Of a stretch of 64,000 nt of DNA, positions 1 to 12,816 are shown in pieces (positions within the stretch are counted from its first letter, which is position 1; each line of letters begins with the position of its first letter). The DNA comes from Alentia gelatinosa (Eukaryota; Annelida; Polychaeta; Phyllodocida; Polynoidae): positions 31,095,300-31,159,299 of the forward strand of contig OX465581.1 in the NCBI GenBank assembly GCA_950022655.1, written 5' to 3'. The notes under the pieces were generated by a model. That model saw only the letters and a program-made list of their open reading frames with translations, had not been told where the DNA came from and did not search any database. The translations under genes were made by a program, and so were the position numbers.

Positions 1-3000
1 AAGTATAAAGTTACAAAACAATTCTCAATAACAATCACTTCTGTGGAGTTCATATCATGCAAGTCCTCTTGGTTATAGCAGTGCTCACAGTCTATCACTT
101 TCCATTATTGTCCAATGTCTCCTTGACTTGTGGATATAGATGATCCAAATCAATAGAATATGGTGGTAGCAGTCACCAATCTCTAATCCTCCAGTGCTGG
201 AGAGGCCCTATCCTTCGTAAAGGCCTCTGTAGCTTAGTGACCTATGGTCTTCCAGCCTCCTCACTGTAGTGGTGGTAATGCTTGAAGGTGAATCGCTCAA
301 ATAGTGAATGATTTCAATATAAGGCACATGTGCTGCTTGAGCCACTGCTGAATAGCTTTAAATAAAGCAAAGACCTTGTCAGGCTTGCAATACATTTCAT
401 CAGACACTAGTGCGAATGAGTTGTGACAGATGCTGCCATCCTATGAATCCAGTTACAATATCACTGTAGACTGGGAAATGCTTTGCTTTAACTGAATAAA
501 GTTTGCATACTGTGTATGGATTCACTTGTTATGATCCCCAAACTGTGACAGTCCACTCATGAAATTTTCCTTAAATTATCCTTTTGATTCAACATCCTCC
601 ACCAGGGTTGTTCACTTGATAACTGAATCTTTCTATGGTTCAGTTACCTTCCACACATTGAATCTGATTTGATTTCTAGGCACTGACTCTATCTAATCTT
701 CAATATCTACTTCCTCAAAGGTTTGATTTTTTGTTGGACTTTGTGTCACAACCACCTGTTTCAATGGCTGGAGACAGCCAAGTTCGGATGTTTCCTGCAG
801 ATACATACACTGGCAGCATCTGTTTTGGCCAACACTGTTTGAAAATAGCTAGATTCACTCTTTTATCTAGATTTGAGTGTAGGTCTTGTGTTTTATAGTA
901 ACTGTCTCATGCAATATGTGTTTTTTGCAGTTTATCTTACCAACCATCACCACATCTTTCTTACCTCGAAGGTAGGTACTGATTTCTGGAATGAAATACT
1001 ATGGATCTTCATCTTTTATGGCAGGACATTTTTCTCTTTGTGATCTCCTTCTTTTGTGAAACCCTTTCGTCAATACCAACTGCTTGGGGTAAAAGCCTTG
1101 CAGTTTTGCTCTGTGCAGCAGACTTCACTAATTTCTTCCCAACATGCTTTGGGTGACTTTTTACCACTGATTGGGATTTTCAGGACAAAATACCTTCAGG
1201 TCACACAATTCACATAACACATTTTACATAGGGTAATTGTTTTTGTTGCCATTCCATGCATAACCTTCCAATCCCATTGATTGTGTGGTTGTCAGGCAAT
1301 ATTTGGCTGCTAAGCGACACTACATGTATATTCCATGGATCCTAAATAATTTCAAAAGTAACTTGACTGTGTGAATTTACCAGATAAAGAACTTCAGGAT
1401 GTATAGTATAGATATTTGATCAACATGAAAATATAGATTCAATATTCATTCCAAACTGAATCTGTCAAAATTTCCCTATCAACAGCAACTTGACTCTTTG
1501 AGTCATTATGATCTTACCTAACCCTACCAAATCAACTCTGTAGAATTCATTGGTGTGAATGGTTGTTTTGTAAACCAGAGTGGATGCCTAGCAAAAATCC
1601 TTCTTTTTGTTGTTCTGCCTAGCAACCATCTTTTAGAAAATATGCATTGCTTAGCAACCACTATCCCGAAACCTTCTTTTTCTAATCTAATGTTCACCTA
1701 AACATACAATGACAATCTAGGTCAGATTTTTCAGAATTGGTGTGTCTTATTACAAACAGTACCATTGTACAGGTCAAGTTCAAACACATAAGTAAGGCCA
1801 AAAAAATACCTATATCTTTCCTTGAAATTGTCTGAGGGCTTTAGTATCTATTGAACACTGATAAGAAATAATGTGGAATATTCCAAATAATCAGAGGAAA
1901 GAGAACATTATTTCCTGTCAAATATGTCAACATATTTCAGAAATACTTAGGGGAAAAACAAACACTCCATTACAGTAGAATAATGTTTTAGAATCCTTTT
2001 ATTTACAAGTATTGCAAATTTTGATTGAAAGATACTTTTTAAAGTAATATACAATAAATTAATGATGAATTATCCAGCACCAACATATCACAGGTCTGTA
2101 AACTATGGTAAGTTATTTGAATAAATTGTTTATTATAATGATTTCTCAATGGCATAATCCATAAATATATTCTGCGCTTCATTTCATTTATGGGTTAATG
2201 GAAGATTAGTGAAACAAGCAATATGTCCATAACTATCAAAAAATGTCCATAACTATCAATACATGTTACCACATGTTACCACATTTGCGTGAGTTAGTGT
2301 TATTTTGCGTTCCAATCACATTACACTACCTAAGAAGACTTAACCAATCAAAACGTGTTACACTCCAATTGTGTTACGCTATCTAAAAACGCATTATATT
2401 TCTGACTGCCTCACATCCTAACCCCATTATCACATTCTATTCCTGTTACTGCGTTACTGTTCCAACCACAATAACATAATAACTCTGTTACGCGTTGTCA
2501 TTCTAACTATGTTACCATACTAGCCCCATTACACGTTACCATTCTAACCACGTTATATACTCAACCCATTACACGTTGCCGTTCTGACCAGGTTACTGTA
2601 CTAACCCCATTACCTATTGCCATTCTAGCTGCATTAGGATGATAACAACCTGTTGAAGCATCAGTTCTAGCTGAAGTGTTATGGCCATCTTGGTGATTTT
2701 TGTTTGTTTGGGTAGTTTAACGTCCAATATGTTCTATTAGACTTAATCTTGGTGATTGTTGTTGACTGTAAGTTCCAGATGATGTCACACATGGAAACCC
2801 TTACCAGAGTTCCTTGCCCTTTTGGACATTCAGCAATGCTTTGTCTGCTTTTTTTAAAGGAATATTTAACCAATTTGGTGGTTATCAGTGTATATAACTA
2901 GAACAACCAGTATTTATGCACTATAGGATTCAACAAAGGAGAATTATAACAACAGACTTTTTAACTGGGAAACCGTGACCAATTTTCTTCCTACAGTTAA

Positions 3001-3640
3001 AATCTGTTCACTAACACTGTAAATGAACCGTAAATTGTTCACACTCATATATCCAGCAGCAACAGCTTTCTTGATTTCTGCCCCCGGTTGGTGGTCATAA
3101 GGCTCCCTTGCATGGCCTTCACTGTTTTTGGTAGAAGTATCATTGACATACAATTCTGGCAATTTGTTGTAGTGTGGCATGAGGTGTGGGATTCTTGGCA
3201 TTAGTGGTGTGTCACTAAAGAAGGAAAACAAATTCCAATTTTCTAAATACAGAACCCCTTCAAGTACTCAATGTAGAATTTTCCTTGCTCATAGTGTTCT
3301 TATATGGAAATCTTATTGAAATAAGCAGCAGTTGATTCCGTTCTGTAGCACTTGATGCTGTAGTAAATGCTCCTAATTCTTTGTTGTTTAAGAAAAACAA
3401 ATGACCTCATAAATGAGACTGCATTAATTCTGGGATGAATGTACTAGTGTTAGTCCACTGTTCTCTATAGACACTTCACCCTAGAGATTGATTCAAATGT
3501 AGTTTTTTTGTAGTTCATTATTACTTCAGCAGTACAACTTAGCCAGTCTCTTGTGATATGATATAAATGTGGGCAGTATTGCAATACATTACCATCACTA
3601 GTTCTTGTTATTACACGCACTCAAAAAATGTAACACCCCC
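1..3640 (-). pseudogene. Decayed transposon coding remnants, copy 1
   Basis: On the minus strand, broken frames are seen. At about 340-290 a stretch reads PYIEIIHYLSDSPSS, a motif I associate with transposase-like proteins of invertebrate elements. A 95-codon frame at 3231-2944 (HYNKLPELYVNDTS, then AEIKKAVAAGYMSVNN) matches a second copy near 14.1 kb at protein and DNA level. Sequence to about 3480 is alignable with 14.2-14.45 kb, and both copies are followed by a C-rich tract. Many stops and shifts; non-functional. Whether 1-1300 and 2944-3640 belong to one insertion is inference. Confidence 0.45.
2400..2650. repeat. Degenerate tandem repeat of a GTTAC/CCCATTAC unit
   Basis: Units like CTAACCCCATTACACGTTAC and CATTCTAACCACGTTA recur about every 35-45 bp. 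No coding signal. Confidence 0.5.
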
Positions 3641-4502
3641 ACTCGTGCGTATACCCAATAAAAAGTTGCCCCCCCCCCATGAAGACTGTTCCCCACCCTA
3701 GCCAGAAATGACAAAAGCTCCCTAAATGAACTAATTAGCAAGTGGCTAAATGCCTTTGTACCATGGAAGATATTACAATATGATATTCTTTATTAGGGCA
3801 CACATACATGAAACACGATCCAATAAACGCGACTATTGCTAAAGTAAACAGGGACTAAACATCGATCAAGTAATATGCTAATGATGTTGGCCCTCAAGTC
3901 AACCCCAAGCTCCACCTCGGGAACACAGCCATGCATACAGCGGGTAGTGAGCTACTCGCATGTGATCAGTCTTCTCAGAAATCAGCCTGTGTCAGTTATT
4001 GTGTGGGAGGCGAGGGACCAACCGGTCAGCCGCCTATTAGTGCACAGCAAGCTGCAGGCAAGCAAACAGACGCGCGCCGGTAACATGTCATGAGAGTGCC
4101 ACCGTGAGTAGCTCGTAACCCACGTGACCTGCACACGGACGCTGGTCAACAGTGCGCACGCGCGCCGCTGTGACACCTGCTACAGGTCGGTGGAGTTGGC
4201 GGGAGACGTGATCGGTCTTTCGGCACTGTGGAGGAGAGGTCACGGTGTTTCACCATTCTGAAATAATTCATCAAACGGAAGCTACATCACATCTAGTGTT
4301 ATTAATGATTTCAACTCAGCGTGAAATGAGGATATTGCGCACAATGTGTTTACACTGATAGACCACGAGGTGTTCATTCAGACCAATGGACTTTATCACG
4401 GGATTTAACTTGTTTCAGTGTTATTGCTTCGACGTTAGACACGCCATAGCCTAATAGATGCGCAATTGAACAGTGATAATAACAAGATAAGGCCAGACAA
4501 CC
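3641..4502. other. Intergenic / 5' flank of the GPCR gene
   Basis: A C-tract at about 3667-3680 is shared with two other repeats (12.6 and 14.8 kb). From about 3900 to 4250 GC rises (CACGTGACC, cgcgcgcc), which may mark the promoter or 5' UTR region, but no TATA box or defined start is visible. Confidence 0.3.
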
Positions 4503-5888
4503 ATGCGACCACATCAAGGTTTATTGATGGTTTCCAATAGGGGTAACCTCTTTTTATTACTAATGACTTTACCACTAGTACAGAGTGAGTATAATGAAGC
4601 TGGCATCCAGCAGTCATCTTCACCTGAAATATTCATCAGTCAGAATACCGGCCACAATTTACCCCACACCGATGTCACCGATTCAGAGGTAGTCACTGCC
4701 GCCTGGACAACGGCATGGGACAATGCCACCATCGGTAATATGTCAGAGGATACCACAAAACCTCCAAGGAAGGAACTCTGTGTGGGTTCATCACAGTTAA
4801 CCCTACGACATGCTAAATTGAAGCTCATCTGCATGCCCTTTCTGGTGGTGGTAGGCATCACGGGGAACATGCTGTCCTTTGTGGTTATGGGGTCTGCCGT
4901 GTATCGCCGGAAGTCCTACAGTTATTACCTACGGGCCCTGGCCATCTTCGACTCGCTGACACTTATCACGAAGGCAGTGATGATGGGCAATGAGATCTCC
5001 GTGACGATGGGCGCGGGGCGCATCCTGGATGGTCACACCCTGCTTACGTGCAAACTGACCAACTTCATGGAGAGCGTGGTCTTCCTCATGTCCTCCTGGC
5101 TAGTGGTAGCCTTCACATTTGACCGCTACATCGCCGTGTGCCACCCGTTACAACGCGCCCGTCTCTGCACGGACATGCGCGCCAAGGTGACCATCGCCAT
5201 CCTCCTTGTGCTGATCATGGCGTCGCAGACGTTCCGCTTCTACTACATCGACAAACTGAACCGCGACCAGCCCTGCCACGCGGCCAGCGAGCTGCGGATG
5301 GAGTATTTCGGCATCCACTACGTCTGGTTCAGTTTCACCTTAAGGTTCGCCCTGCCTTTCTTTGTGATCGTCATATGTAACGGGTTGATCATCTTCCACG
5401 TGCAGAGGATGCAGAAAATCCGCCAAACGGAGGAACGGGACAAGAAGCGCAGGGCCCACCTGGCCATCACCACGCTGGTCGCCATCTGTGGCGTGTTCAT
5501 CCTGACCTTGGTGCCCAATGCTATCATCGCCCTGGTGCAGTACCTGCGCGGCCGTGACATCGCCACCTACTGCGTGCTCATTGTCATTGACACACCCTTT
5601 CAGATGATACGCCTACTCAATTACTCGACGAACTTCATCATGTACGGCCTGACAGGGCGACTGTTCCGCTGCGAGCTCCGGCGCCTCTTCAACTGTCGTC
5701 GCCATTTGAACTCGTCGCCAAGTGTCTCGAAGAAGGTCATTAAGGTAAACTTTCAGACCTTGCAGCGGGGTCCTCCAGCCCTGGTCGGCATCAATGGCGC
5801 GCCCTGCCGCCGAGTGGTGGACCACGATTCACAGGAGAGGAGGCTTTTCCTTGGCAGAAATGACCGGGAGTTTGAATCTGAAGTTTAG
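4503..5888 (+). CDS. Intronless class A (rhodopsin-like) neuropeptide-type G protein-coupled receptor
   Basis: A complete 461-aa open frame without introns. It should be a plasma-membrane receptor signalling through heterotrimeric G proteins. A hydrophobic stretch at about residues 15-28 looks like a signal peptide, followed by an extracellular N-terminus with N-glycosylation sequons at N74 and N79. Seven hydrophobic segments follow. Class A landmarks are GN in TM1 (N122), D150 in TM2, C183 at TM3 paired with C258 in loop 2, DRY at 207-209, P285 in TM5, P338 in TM6 and NFIMY at 377-381 in TM7. C390 and C398 after TM7 may be palmitoylated, and the last residues S-E-V fit a class I PDZ ligand. 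The start has A at -3 and places the signal-like segment correctly. The TM7 and helix-8 region resembles FMRFamide-type peptide receptors of protostomes; the ligand is unknown. GC content is clearly above the flanks, as expected for real coding sequence. Confidence 0.93.
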   Translation: MRPHQGLLMVSNRGNLFLLLMTLPLVQSEYNEAGIQQSSSPEIFISQNTGHNLPHTDVTDSEVVTAAWTTAWDNATIGNMSEDTTKPPRKELCVGSSQLTLRHAKLKLICMPFLVVVGITGNMLSFVVMGSAVYRRKSYSYYLRALAIFDSLTLITKAVMMGNEISVTMGAGRILDGHTLLTCKLTNFMESVVFLMSSWLVVAFTFDRYIAVCHPLQRARLCTDMRAKVTIAILLVLIMASQTFRFYYIDKLNRDQPCHAASELRMEYFGIHYVWFSFTLRFALPFFVIVICNGLIIFHVQRMQKIRQTEERDKKRRAHLAITTLVAICGVFILTLVPNAIIALVQYLRGRDIATYCVLIVIDTPFQMIRLLNYSTNFIMYGLTGRLFRCELRRLFNCRRHLNSSPSVSKKVIKVNFQTLQRGPPALVGINGAPCRRVVDHDSQERRLFLGRNDREFESEV

Positions 5889-6015
5889 CCTTAGTGGCTA
5901 CACAGAGGAGAGAAAATGACTCAGTATGCTATTATTACTTGTGACTAGAGTTAGCCTCGTAAGACAAATGAGACGAAACGTGCCTGTAGCATACTATCGT
6001 AATACTGGACGAGAT

Positions 6016-6288
6016 TTAATCTTGGCCACCGTATGCCACGACTGGATTTTGGCATAGTGATTTCACGAGGCGAAGTCCGGATCCAAAACTCAAGGAGTGG
6101 AATGCAGTGGCCACGATTAAAACGAATCAGGTTTTGATTTTATCCTACCCCGTCTTCTCGATTTTGGAATATTACGTGATAAAAATTCTGTATGCCCCTA
6201 GTGGCATACAAAACTCTGTATGCCAGGCAGCGTGGCATACGGAAACTCAATGTTAAGCCTATGGGATTTTATATTAGGGGTAGGATAA
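6016..6288. mobile_element. Two-module inverted-repeat element, copy 1
   Basis: Module 1 (6016-6120) is a hairpin with arms TTAATCTTGGCCACCGTATG and its degenerate complement, and CACGAGGCG in the loop. Module 2 (6140-6288) is bounded by TTATCCTACCCC and GGGGTAGGATAA with internal GGCATAC inverted repeats. The same arrangement recurs at 11042-11403 and, reversed, at 45281-45580. No coding frame; non-autonomous. Confidence 0.75.
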
Positions 6289-8743
6289 TTTATATACCTT
6301 TTAAAGTCAACATTGAATGTTCTGTCAAATTAGCGAGGCACTATCTGGATAAATGAACACATCAAACGAAGGAGAAAGAGATGCTGTGGACTTCGATCTG
6401 TAAATTGATAAAAGTGACGACAGAGGACTCTCTAAAAACCCTCTTAAAACAGCGGATGGAGCTTGGTTGTCAATAAGGCATCTGTATCAAACTGCATGGA
6501 TAGTTGGGTCTATATGTGGTTATATGCGTAGACATATATTTCCACGATGGGAATGGATGCTTCATCTTCCTATGCCTTGTATTATTTGATCCGGATGCAT
6601 ACATTTTAGTCACATGTTATCTTACATGATATTAATGATATAACACTATTGAGGATATATCCGGGCAGCATTCTCACCGGAAATGGGTCAAGGAACAAAC
6701 GAGGATGAATTAGATGGATTAGGCTGGTAAAAATGCCCTTGTCAGATAGACCCATGCTACCGAGTATATATAGATATGAGGATAGATGATCTGTCAGAGG
6801 TCACCTTGAGAGCGTCTGCGTAGTGTGAACAGGACGACTGAATGAATTACGTGTTGAATTATAGTTCTCGGGAAGATGTTGATGTTGTTTATAGACTGAA
6901 TCCCTAGAGGAAATGACCAAGGAAATAACATTTACTTTCGGTTAGCGTTCCAGTGATATAAAAGATTGATGGGATTCATCGATAGATATATTTCATCGTT
7001 TAAGAGACACCACCCCACACCAGTGCCTATTCGTATGACAGGCGTGTTTCATAAATGTGTCTGCTCCTTGAATATCCAAATTTTAATTATGGGCCAATAC
7101 ATGTTTGCATCACAATCACTCCTTCTATGGGGCGAGGTCCGACTCTTTTTACCCTGAGAGAGTTATTCGTCCCTATATATATCCTGATTGGTCAGTCACT
7201 GCACTGTGTTTACCCTTGGGTATCTGGTTATATCTAAACAGTTATTAGGTTTTACTTTAAGTATGGTATCCCCCCCCCCCCTTTCTGATGCTCAGCTAAT
7301 ATAGTTCTCACGAATGTCTAGAGACCCGAGTTTGCGAGAAACTCTTGGCTGCACTGAATGCTGGGAGGCATGACGAAATACCTAAGGCCAAACACATCAA
7401 AGGCTGTCGGACAGAAGTAAATATTTATATCCGCTGTCTGACCCAAGTCCGGTGACGCCATATCACGCCATCTAGCGGTAAGAGCTTACATGCCAGATCG
7501 TTTGATAAGGGTTGGAGGTCGGAGATTGGGGATTAATGTGGCAGATCTTTGTAATGACATTATGTGTGCCGTGTTCAGTTTCCTATGGAAATCGGTGACT
7601 GCTCGAGCTACATGGAAGTTGTGGTACATCCGTCCATGAGAACATCAGAAATTAGGTCTGCTTACTTAGGCATATGACCAAATATTTGCTTTTCGAATAA
7701 TGATTTCAGATAACATTCAGAGGAAACATTGTATTTTATTATATATTTATATTCGAATAAAATACAGTGTTCCATAAAGATTTCCCGACACAATACATTT
7801 ATACCTGTGTGTATATACATGTACAACATATATATTCTAGGTTTGGGGAATATTGTAGATTTCTAGGTGTTGAGCGTTGGTAAATAGCTCTGTCAGTATT
7901 TGATGCTGCAACGATTTTATATAGCATGGTAAGTAAGGCAGAGCATACATGAGGTTGACGCTAGATGACAGGCACAGTTTTTGCCTCGTATGCAGTTATC
8001 CACATACCCTGCGGAGTCGATATGCAATCTTGTTCAAATTTCCTTCCTAATAAACATCTACATGTATTAGTAAAATGGAAGAATTTAATTCAAATTAAAT
8101 TATGCTGAATTACCGGGGAAGGGGTGAAAGTGTTAGGGGGTGTGCGATATATAAATCATTGATAAAGGTACATTGCATAGAGATTGATATCAATCTGGTA
8201 GTATATCAATGAGTAACTGTTGATTTTTGGATTAGTTATATAACGCCTCCCCGCACCTTTTTCTTCTCCCTGACTCTGGTTAACATATGCCGTACAGATA
8301 TCTTATATATCAGTATTATCCATGATATCATTCAAGGGAGAATTGTATTTCTTTATGTCAATGGGACATTTAGTTAGAGCAAATGATAAAGAACGAAATG
8401 CCGGTTGAAGGTTTACGGAACACAATATTTGAATATGTTTATAGATAATCTATATCACACCTAACTAGGCATATTTAAACAAAATCTATGTTGTATTGTT
8501 TCATATAGTTTAGTGTAGTAGAAAGTGTTGATGATGTTTTATTGTGATGAAATTCCAAAATAGACTACCTGTTATATATCATCCACACTTGCTTTGTACC
8601 TTTCCAATAAAAAACGGTGCGCTGATCAATTGTTGATTTTGAAAGAGAAACTTGGGTAAATGAAAACTAGGTAATAAAGACATCCATCGGAGACTGGAAT
8701 GCTGTTAGGTTCGATGTCACTTAGCTCTAAATCGTCTACGATA
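6289..8743. other. Intergenic, no gene seen
   Basis: AT-rich sequence without a convincing coding frame or clear repeat boundary; a C10 tract lies near 7271-7280. Confidence 0.4.
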
Positions 8744-9412
8744 AAGCCATTTTACACTGGCCGACGAAAACGGCACCGATTAATTGAGTTATCCTAAAAA
8801 TCGGTCGTTGGTAGCCAACGACTGCAAGTTACGATCTAAAAATCGGTTAGGGTGCAGTGCCTGCCTTGTTTCTGCCTCATTTAGCAGGTCCATACTGACC
8901 AAACAGTACTCGAAACTCAATGACCATCACCAACGATTTTAACCCCCTTTGATTCTGTAGGTCGGTGACCAAGTCAGTCGGTGGTATCGCCTTATTGCAT
9001 AATCTATGCATATAAGCCATTTTCCACTTGGCGACTATTTGCCACTGATCTGCAGTCAGGAACAACCGATGCTAGATCGGTGAATGGATACAGACATGCA
9101 GAGAAGTGTTCACTGATTAATTGAGCATAGATTATGCAATGAGGCCAACACCGACTGACTTGAATCAAAGGGGTTTAGAACTGTCAGTAATGGTCATTGT
9201 GTTTGAAGGACAGAACCCTCACCGATATTTAGATACCAAGGTGCAGTGGTTGGCCACCTACGACCGAGAACTCAATCAATCGGTGCCGATTTCGTCGGCC
9301 AGTGGAAAATGGCTTCATGTCTGAATCCATTCATGTCTGTTTCCATTCACCTGGCATCGGTGGTTCCCGAATGCAGATCGGTGGCGAATAGTCGGCTACT
9401 GGAAAATGGCTT
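8744..9412. mobile_element. Interleaved pair of long inverted repeats
   Basis: Arm A at 8744-9010 starts AAGCCATTTTACACTGGCCG and pairs with arm A' at 9128-9315, which ends CCAGTGGAAAATGGCTT; similarity continues inward for about 200 bp. Arm B at 9014-9110 (AAGCCATTTTCCACTTGGCG) pairs with B' at 9316-9412. The order A-B-A'-B' suggests overlapping or tandem insertions of one foldback-like family. Short open frames inside are not considered genes. Confidence 0.7.
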
Positions 9413-11041
9413 CATGTAGGCCTTATGATGTACGTAAAAACGGATCACAATGGACGCCGCTTTTCCAAGTCTAGAGGTTTGTGCAAGATATGCCCGATTG
9501 TCTATGATTGTTGACACTATGTCTTGTAGTGCATTGGGAGGACTGACATTGCTATCGTAGTAAGTGGACTCCGGGCCTTATTCTACATCATTTGTAAAAC
9601 ATCTCTGTAGTGCCCGATATCGTGGTATCTTATTCATATTCCGATTTCCTCACGTAGGTCAATCTGACACCTTGTCTGGTTCAGACATCGACGAGCATTT
9701 CGTAATACCGCCTTGTGGGGTTGGCATCTTAATCGTGATCCAGCTCGGCCTGGATGTGCACTTCCTACATGCATATATTCTAAATAAAAATGGGACTATA
9801 CACCCTACGCCCGTTGACATCACACAATCAAAGAAATAACCCAAGAAATTTCCTCATTTTCATCTCATACTACATTACAATATCGTTTGACGAGGCGTGT
9901 GAGCGGTCCGGGTAGGACTGAACTAATCATACTACATTACAAGACTGAACTGGTGACCCTTATCAAAACCTTGGCAGTAAGCCTCACGTCATTTGTGATC
10001 ACTGGTTATCATAATCAACTTTAGCCTATATAGAATATATATAGTTGCTGATCCTAAATTGGAAAATCCATCACACTGGCTGTAAGGAAGACAGGCCTGC
10101 GAGCCTTTAACACATCTGAGGTGAGATGAACGATTAAAATAAAAAGGAAAAAAAAGATGCATTATCAATGCGCACTGCTACAGGTACACTCAACTATTCA
10201 TATCTCCGTGTCTTGTTCACATCTACCTTTATGTGTAATTTGTTTTGAAGGTCATCGGATGTCAATTATAATAGGAAGAATAACGTCGATCTGATACAAT
10301 ACATCTACTCGTTGGGGTTCCTTGACCCATAGATAATAGATAGATGGTGAAAATATCTCAAAGTGCCACAGGTCAACAACAGGAAGTGGCTGTCATAACG
10401 GGATACTCTGTTACGGATATGCAGTTACCGCCGGCATACATGATAAACATTTGCGCATGTCCATGAGTGGCTAGTGCTGTCACGTTACTGATTAATGCGA
10501 CCAGCAGATCAGATACAGTATTTACAATAATACTCTCGACCAGTAGCCCCATAGTTCACAATGAGAGGATCATTTATCATATTACTAATTAGATGTACAA
10601 GTTGAAAAGGTCTTTCAGACCTACTAATTTGCACTATTACGATACATCAAGCCATTGTCATTTGTGCACATGTATGACATATATTTGTTTTAGATGTTTG
10701 TAATGTTACATATAGGCTTATAAAGTGAATATCATCTCCAATCAATAATAAAGTTTAAATCAAGACTTACCTATACAGACCTACTACGTTTGACAGAGTT
10801 CTTATTTGTTTCAAAACAACATTTCCTAGTTATATGTTTTCAATTCATTTTAAAACAATCACTGCTTGTTGACGTTTAATTGAGATGGGAGTTGCTCATG
10901 CAAGTGGTACACATCCTTTAAGTCCAAAGAGTCGCCCCCATTTTAGCATAGGGTCGGTGTGATGCAGTCAAACTGGCACACGTCCACAAAGCAAAGGAAA
11001 GTTGTTTTCCAATTGCGCTAAGAGCATAAATATTTAGTAGA
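9413..11041. other. Intergenic, no gene seen
   Basis: No convincing exon. A 91-codon frame at 9564-9839 overlaps an opposite-strand frame and shows no recognisable motif. Confidence 0.35.
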
Positions 11042-11403
11042 GACCGAACGAGAGTTAGACTTGACAATGTTTATGCCACGATGGGCAGGTCGTGTATTAC
11101 TACACGAGGCGTAGCCGAGTGTAGTGAGGAGCAGACCTGCCCAGAGTGGCATAGACACTGACAAGTCTAACTCGAGTTCGGTTTCGTATTTATCCTACCC
11201 CGTCTATGCTTTTGTATTAGTAAAAGATAAATATTGACTGAACGACCAACAGAACTTTTTTTCATAGTAGCTGACATCCTGCTCTCTGATTGGTCAATAT
11301 TGTTATTACTCTCGTGGCATAAAAACACTTTATGTCACGGCCTGCCACATAAAATTTGCCTATGTTAAGTCTATGACGGTTTTTTTTATTAGGGGTAGGA
11401 TAA
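11042..11403. mobile_element. Two-module inverted-repeat element, copy 2
   Basis: Module 1 hairpin: arms ACCGAACGAGAGTTAGACTT and its complement ending near 11182, with CACGAGGCGTAGCCGAGTG in the loop. Module 2 (11190-11403) runs from TTATCCTACCCC to GGGGTAGGATAA and shares ATGTTAAG-CTATG near its end with copies 1 and 3. Arm sequences differ from the other copies while the module ends are conserved. Confidence 0.72.
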
Positions 11404-12559
11404 ATTGGTTTTCCTCCCTCAAGTAAACTGATAACGGACAATATATACGTTTTACTTGACAAGAAATATTCCAGTTTTTCCCGGAGTTTCAAGGAAATCT
11501 TGTAGACCTACACCTCCTGAATCCCCTGCATGACCTACTGGCAGGGTCTCACATAGACGGTGTCAATATTGAGTGTATAATCAATTCAGCAAAGAAGCGC
11601 TAATTGCAAGGTAAACTCTGTTCTCTACGGCGCCCTTATCTAATAATCGCCGATAAAAGAGGGCTTGGTCGTCAGTGTTAACTGAAGCTTTAGCATCATT
11701 AAGCGTTTTCTTTTCTCCGACTATTACACATGAAGCATTATTTATAAAGCAAAGAAATCAATATACCATAAAATGCATGACTAAGGAGAAATACCATTAA
11801 AGAGAACCATAATAATAAGGGACATACCCCTTGAATGGCACAAAGAAATCCTTTCTATAGATATTCGACTTGACCATTGGTGTCGCCAGTGTAGGCTAAT
11901 GTTATGTTGCGGAAGTGACGTCAGCAGAGGTGCATTACAGGTAGGACGGGCAATGTTGACACTTCTATCGACCGACTAAAAGCCATGTTATAGCATGTAG
12001 CGAGTGCAGATAATGCCCTTGAACTGAAAATATCCTCTACTCGAGTAAATTAATCCATATGAAATGTCTATTTCCGCCAACATAAGGACAATAAGTACAT
12101 ACAAACTTGAATCATAATTTTCATAAAAACCTATAAAATGTCTTACATATTCACATGGACAAGGTACTGCTGTTCCTCATGTCATGTATAGGCAATTTGG
12201 TCTATGGCTTGGAAGGCCACTGAGTAGTACACGTAGTATCCATTAAACGGAACAGAATATATTATGATCAAACAAGAGGTACTGAAGACACAGGCCTTCC
12301 AGTTAGTACTAAACTCGGCTCTTTGCTCACAAACTAGGGTGAAATTAGTAACTTATCAAAAACGAATCGATAGGAAGGGCAAGTTATCATAAATGTGAAC
12401 TACGTAAAACACAAATTCTTACCTCCATGGCATACGGTCATAATCTAAACTGGGGACCATAGTTGCAGGTCGGCCAAGAATATGGAATTCTTTTATCAAA
12501 TTATCGTAAAACAAAGGCAGGACAAATGCATCATGCAAGTTGAGCAAATTATGTTTATT

Positions 12560-12720
12560 ACCCTCATTAAAGCGCCCTTAAATAAGGCAGGAGGGCACAG
12601 TTTTTGGAACACCGAATGGTAAGAAAAAAGTTGGCCCCCCCATGGAAATAACCCCCCCCCAAATTGGCCCCCTCCTTGGAATGCCCCCCCCCCTAAAAAA
12701 AGTTGCCTACCGCTAATATG
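12560..12720. repeat. C-rich repeat with TTGGCCCCC units
   Basis: Repeats of TTGGCCCCCTCCTTGGAAT with C-tracts, preceded by AAGCGCCCTTAAATAAGG. Closely similar sequence lies at 14740-14885 and more loosely at 3640-3720. Confidence 0.55.
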
Positions 12721-12816
12721 AATAGGGTAAAAGCTTCTTTACCTTAGACAAACAATAAGGCTTTCCTTCTTTACCTTAGACAAACCCAGTTACATCCAGT
12801 CAATTATCAAAATTTT

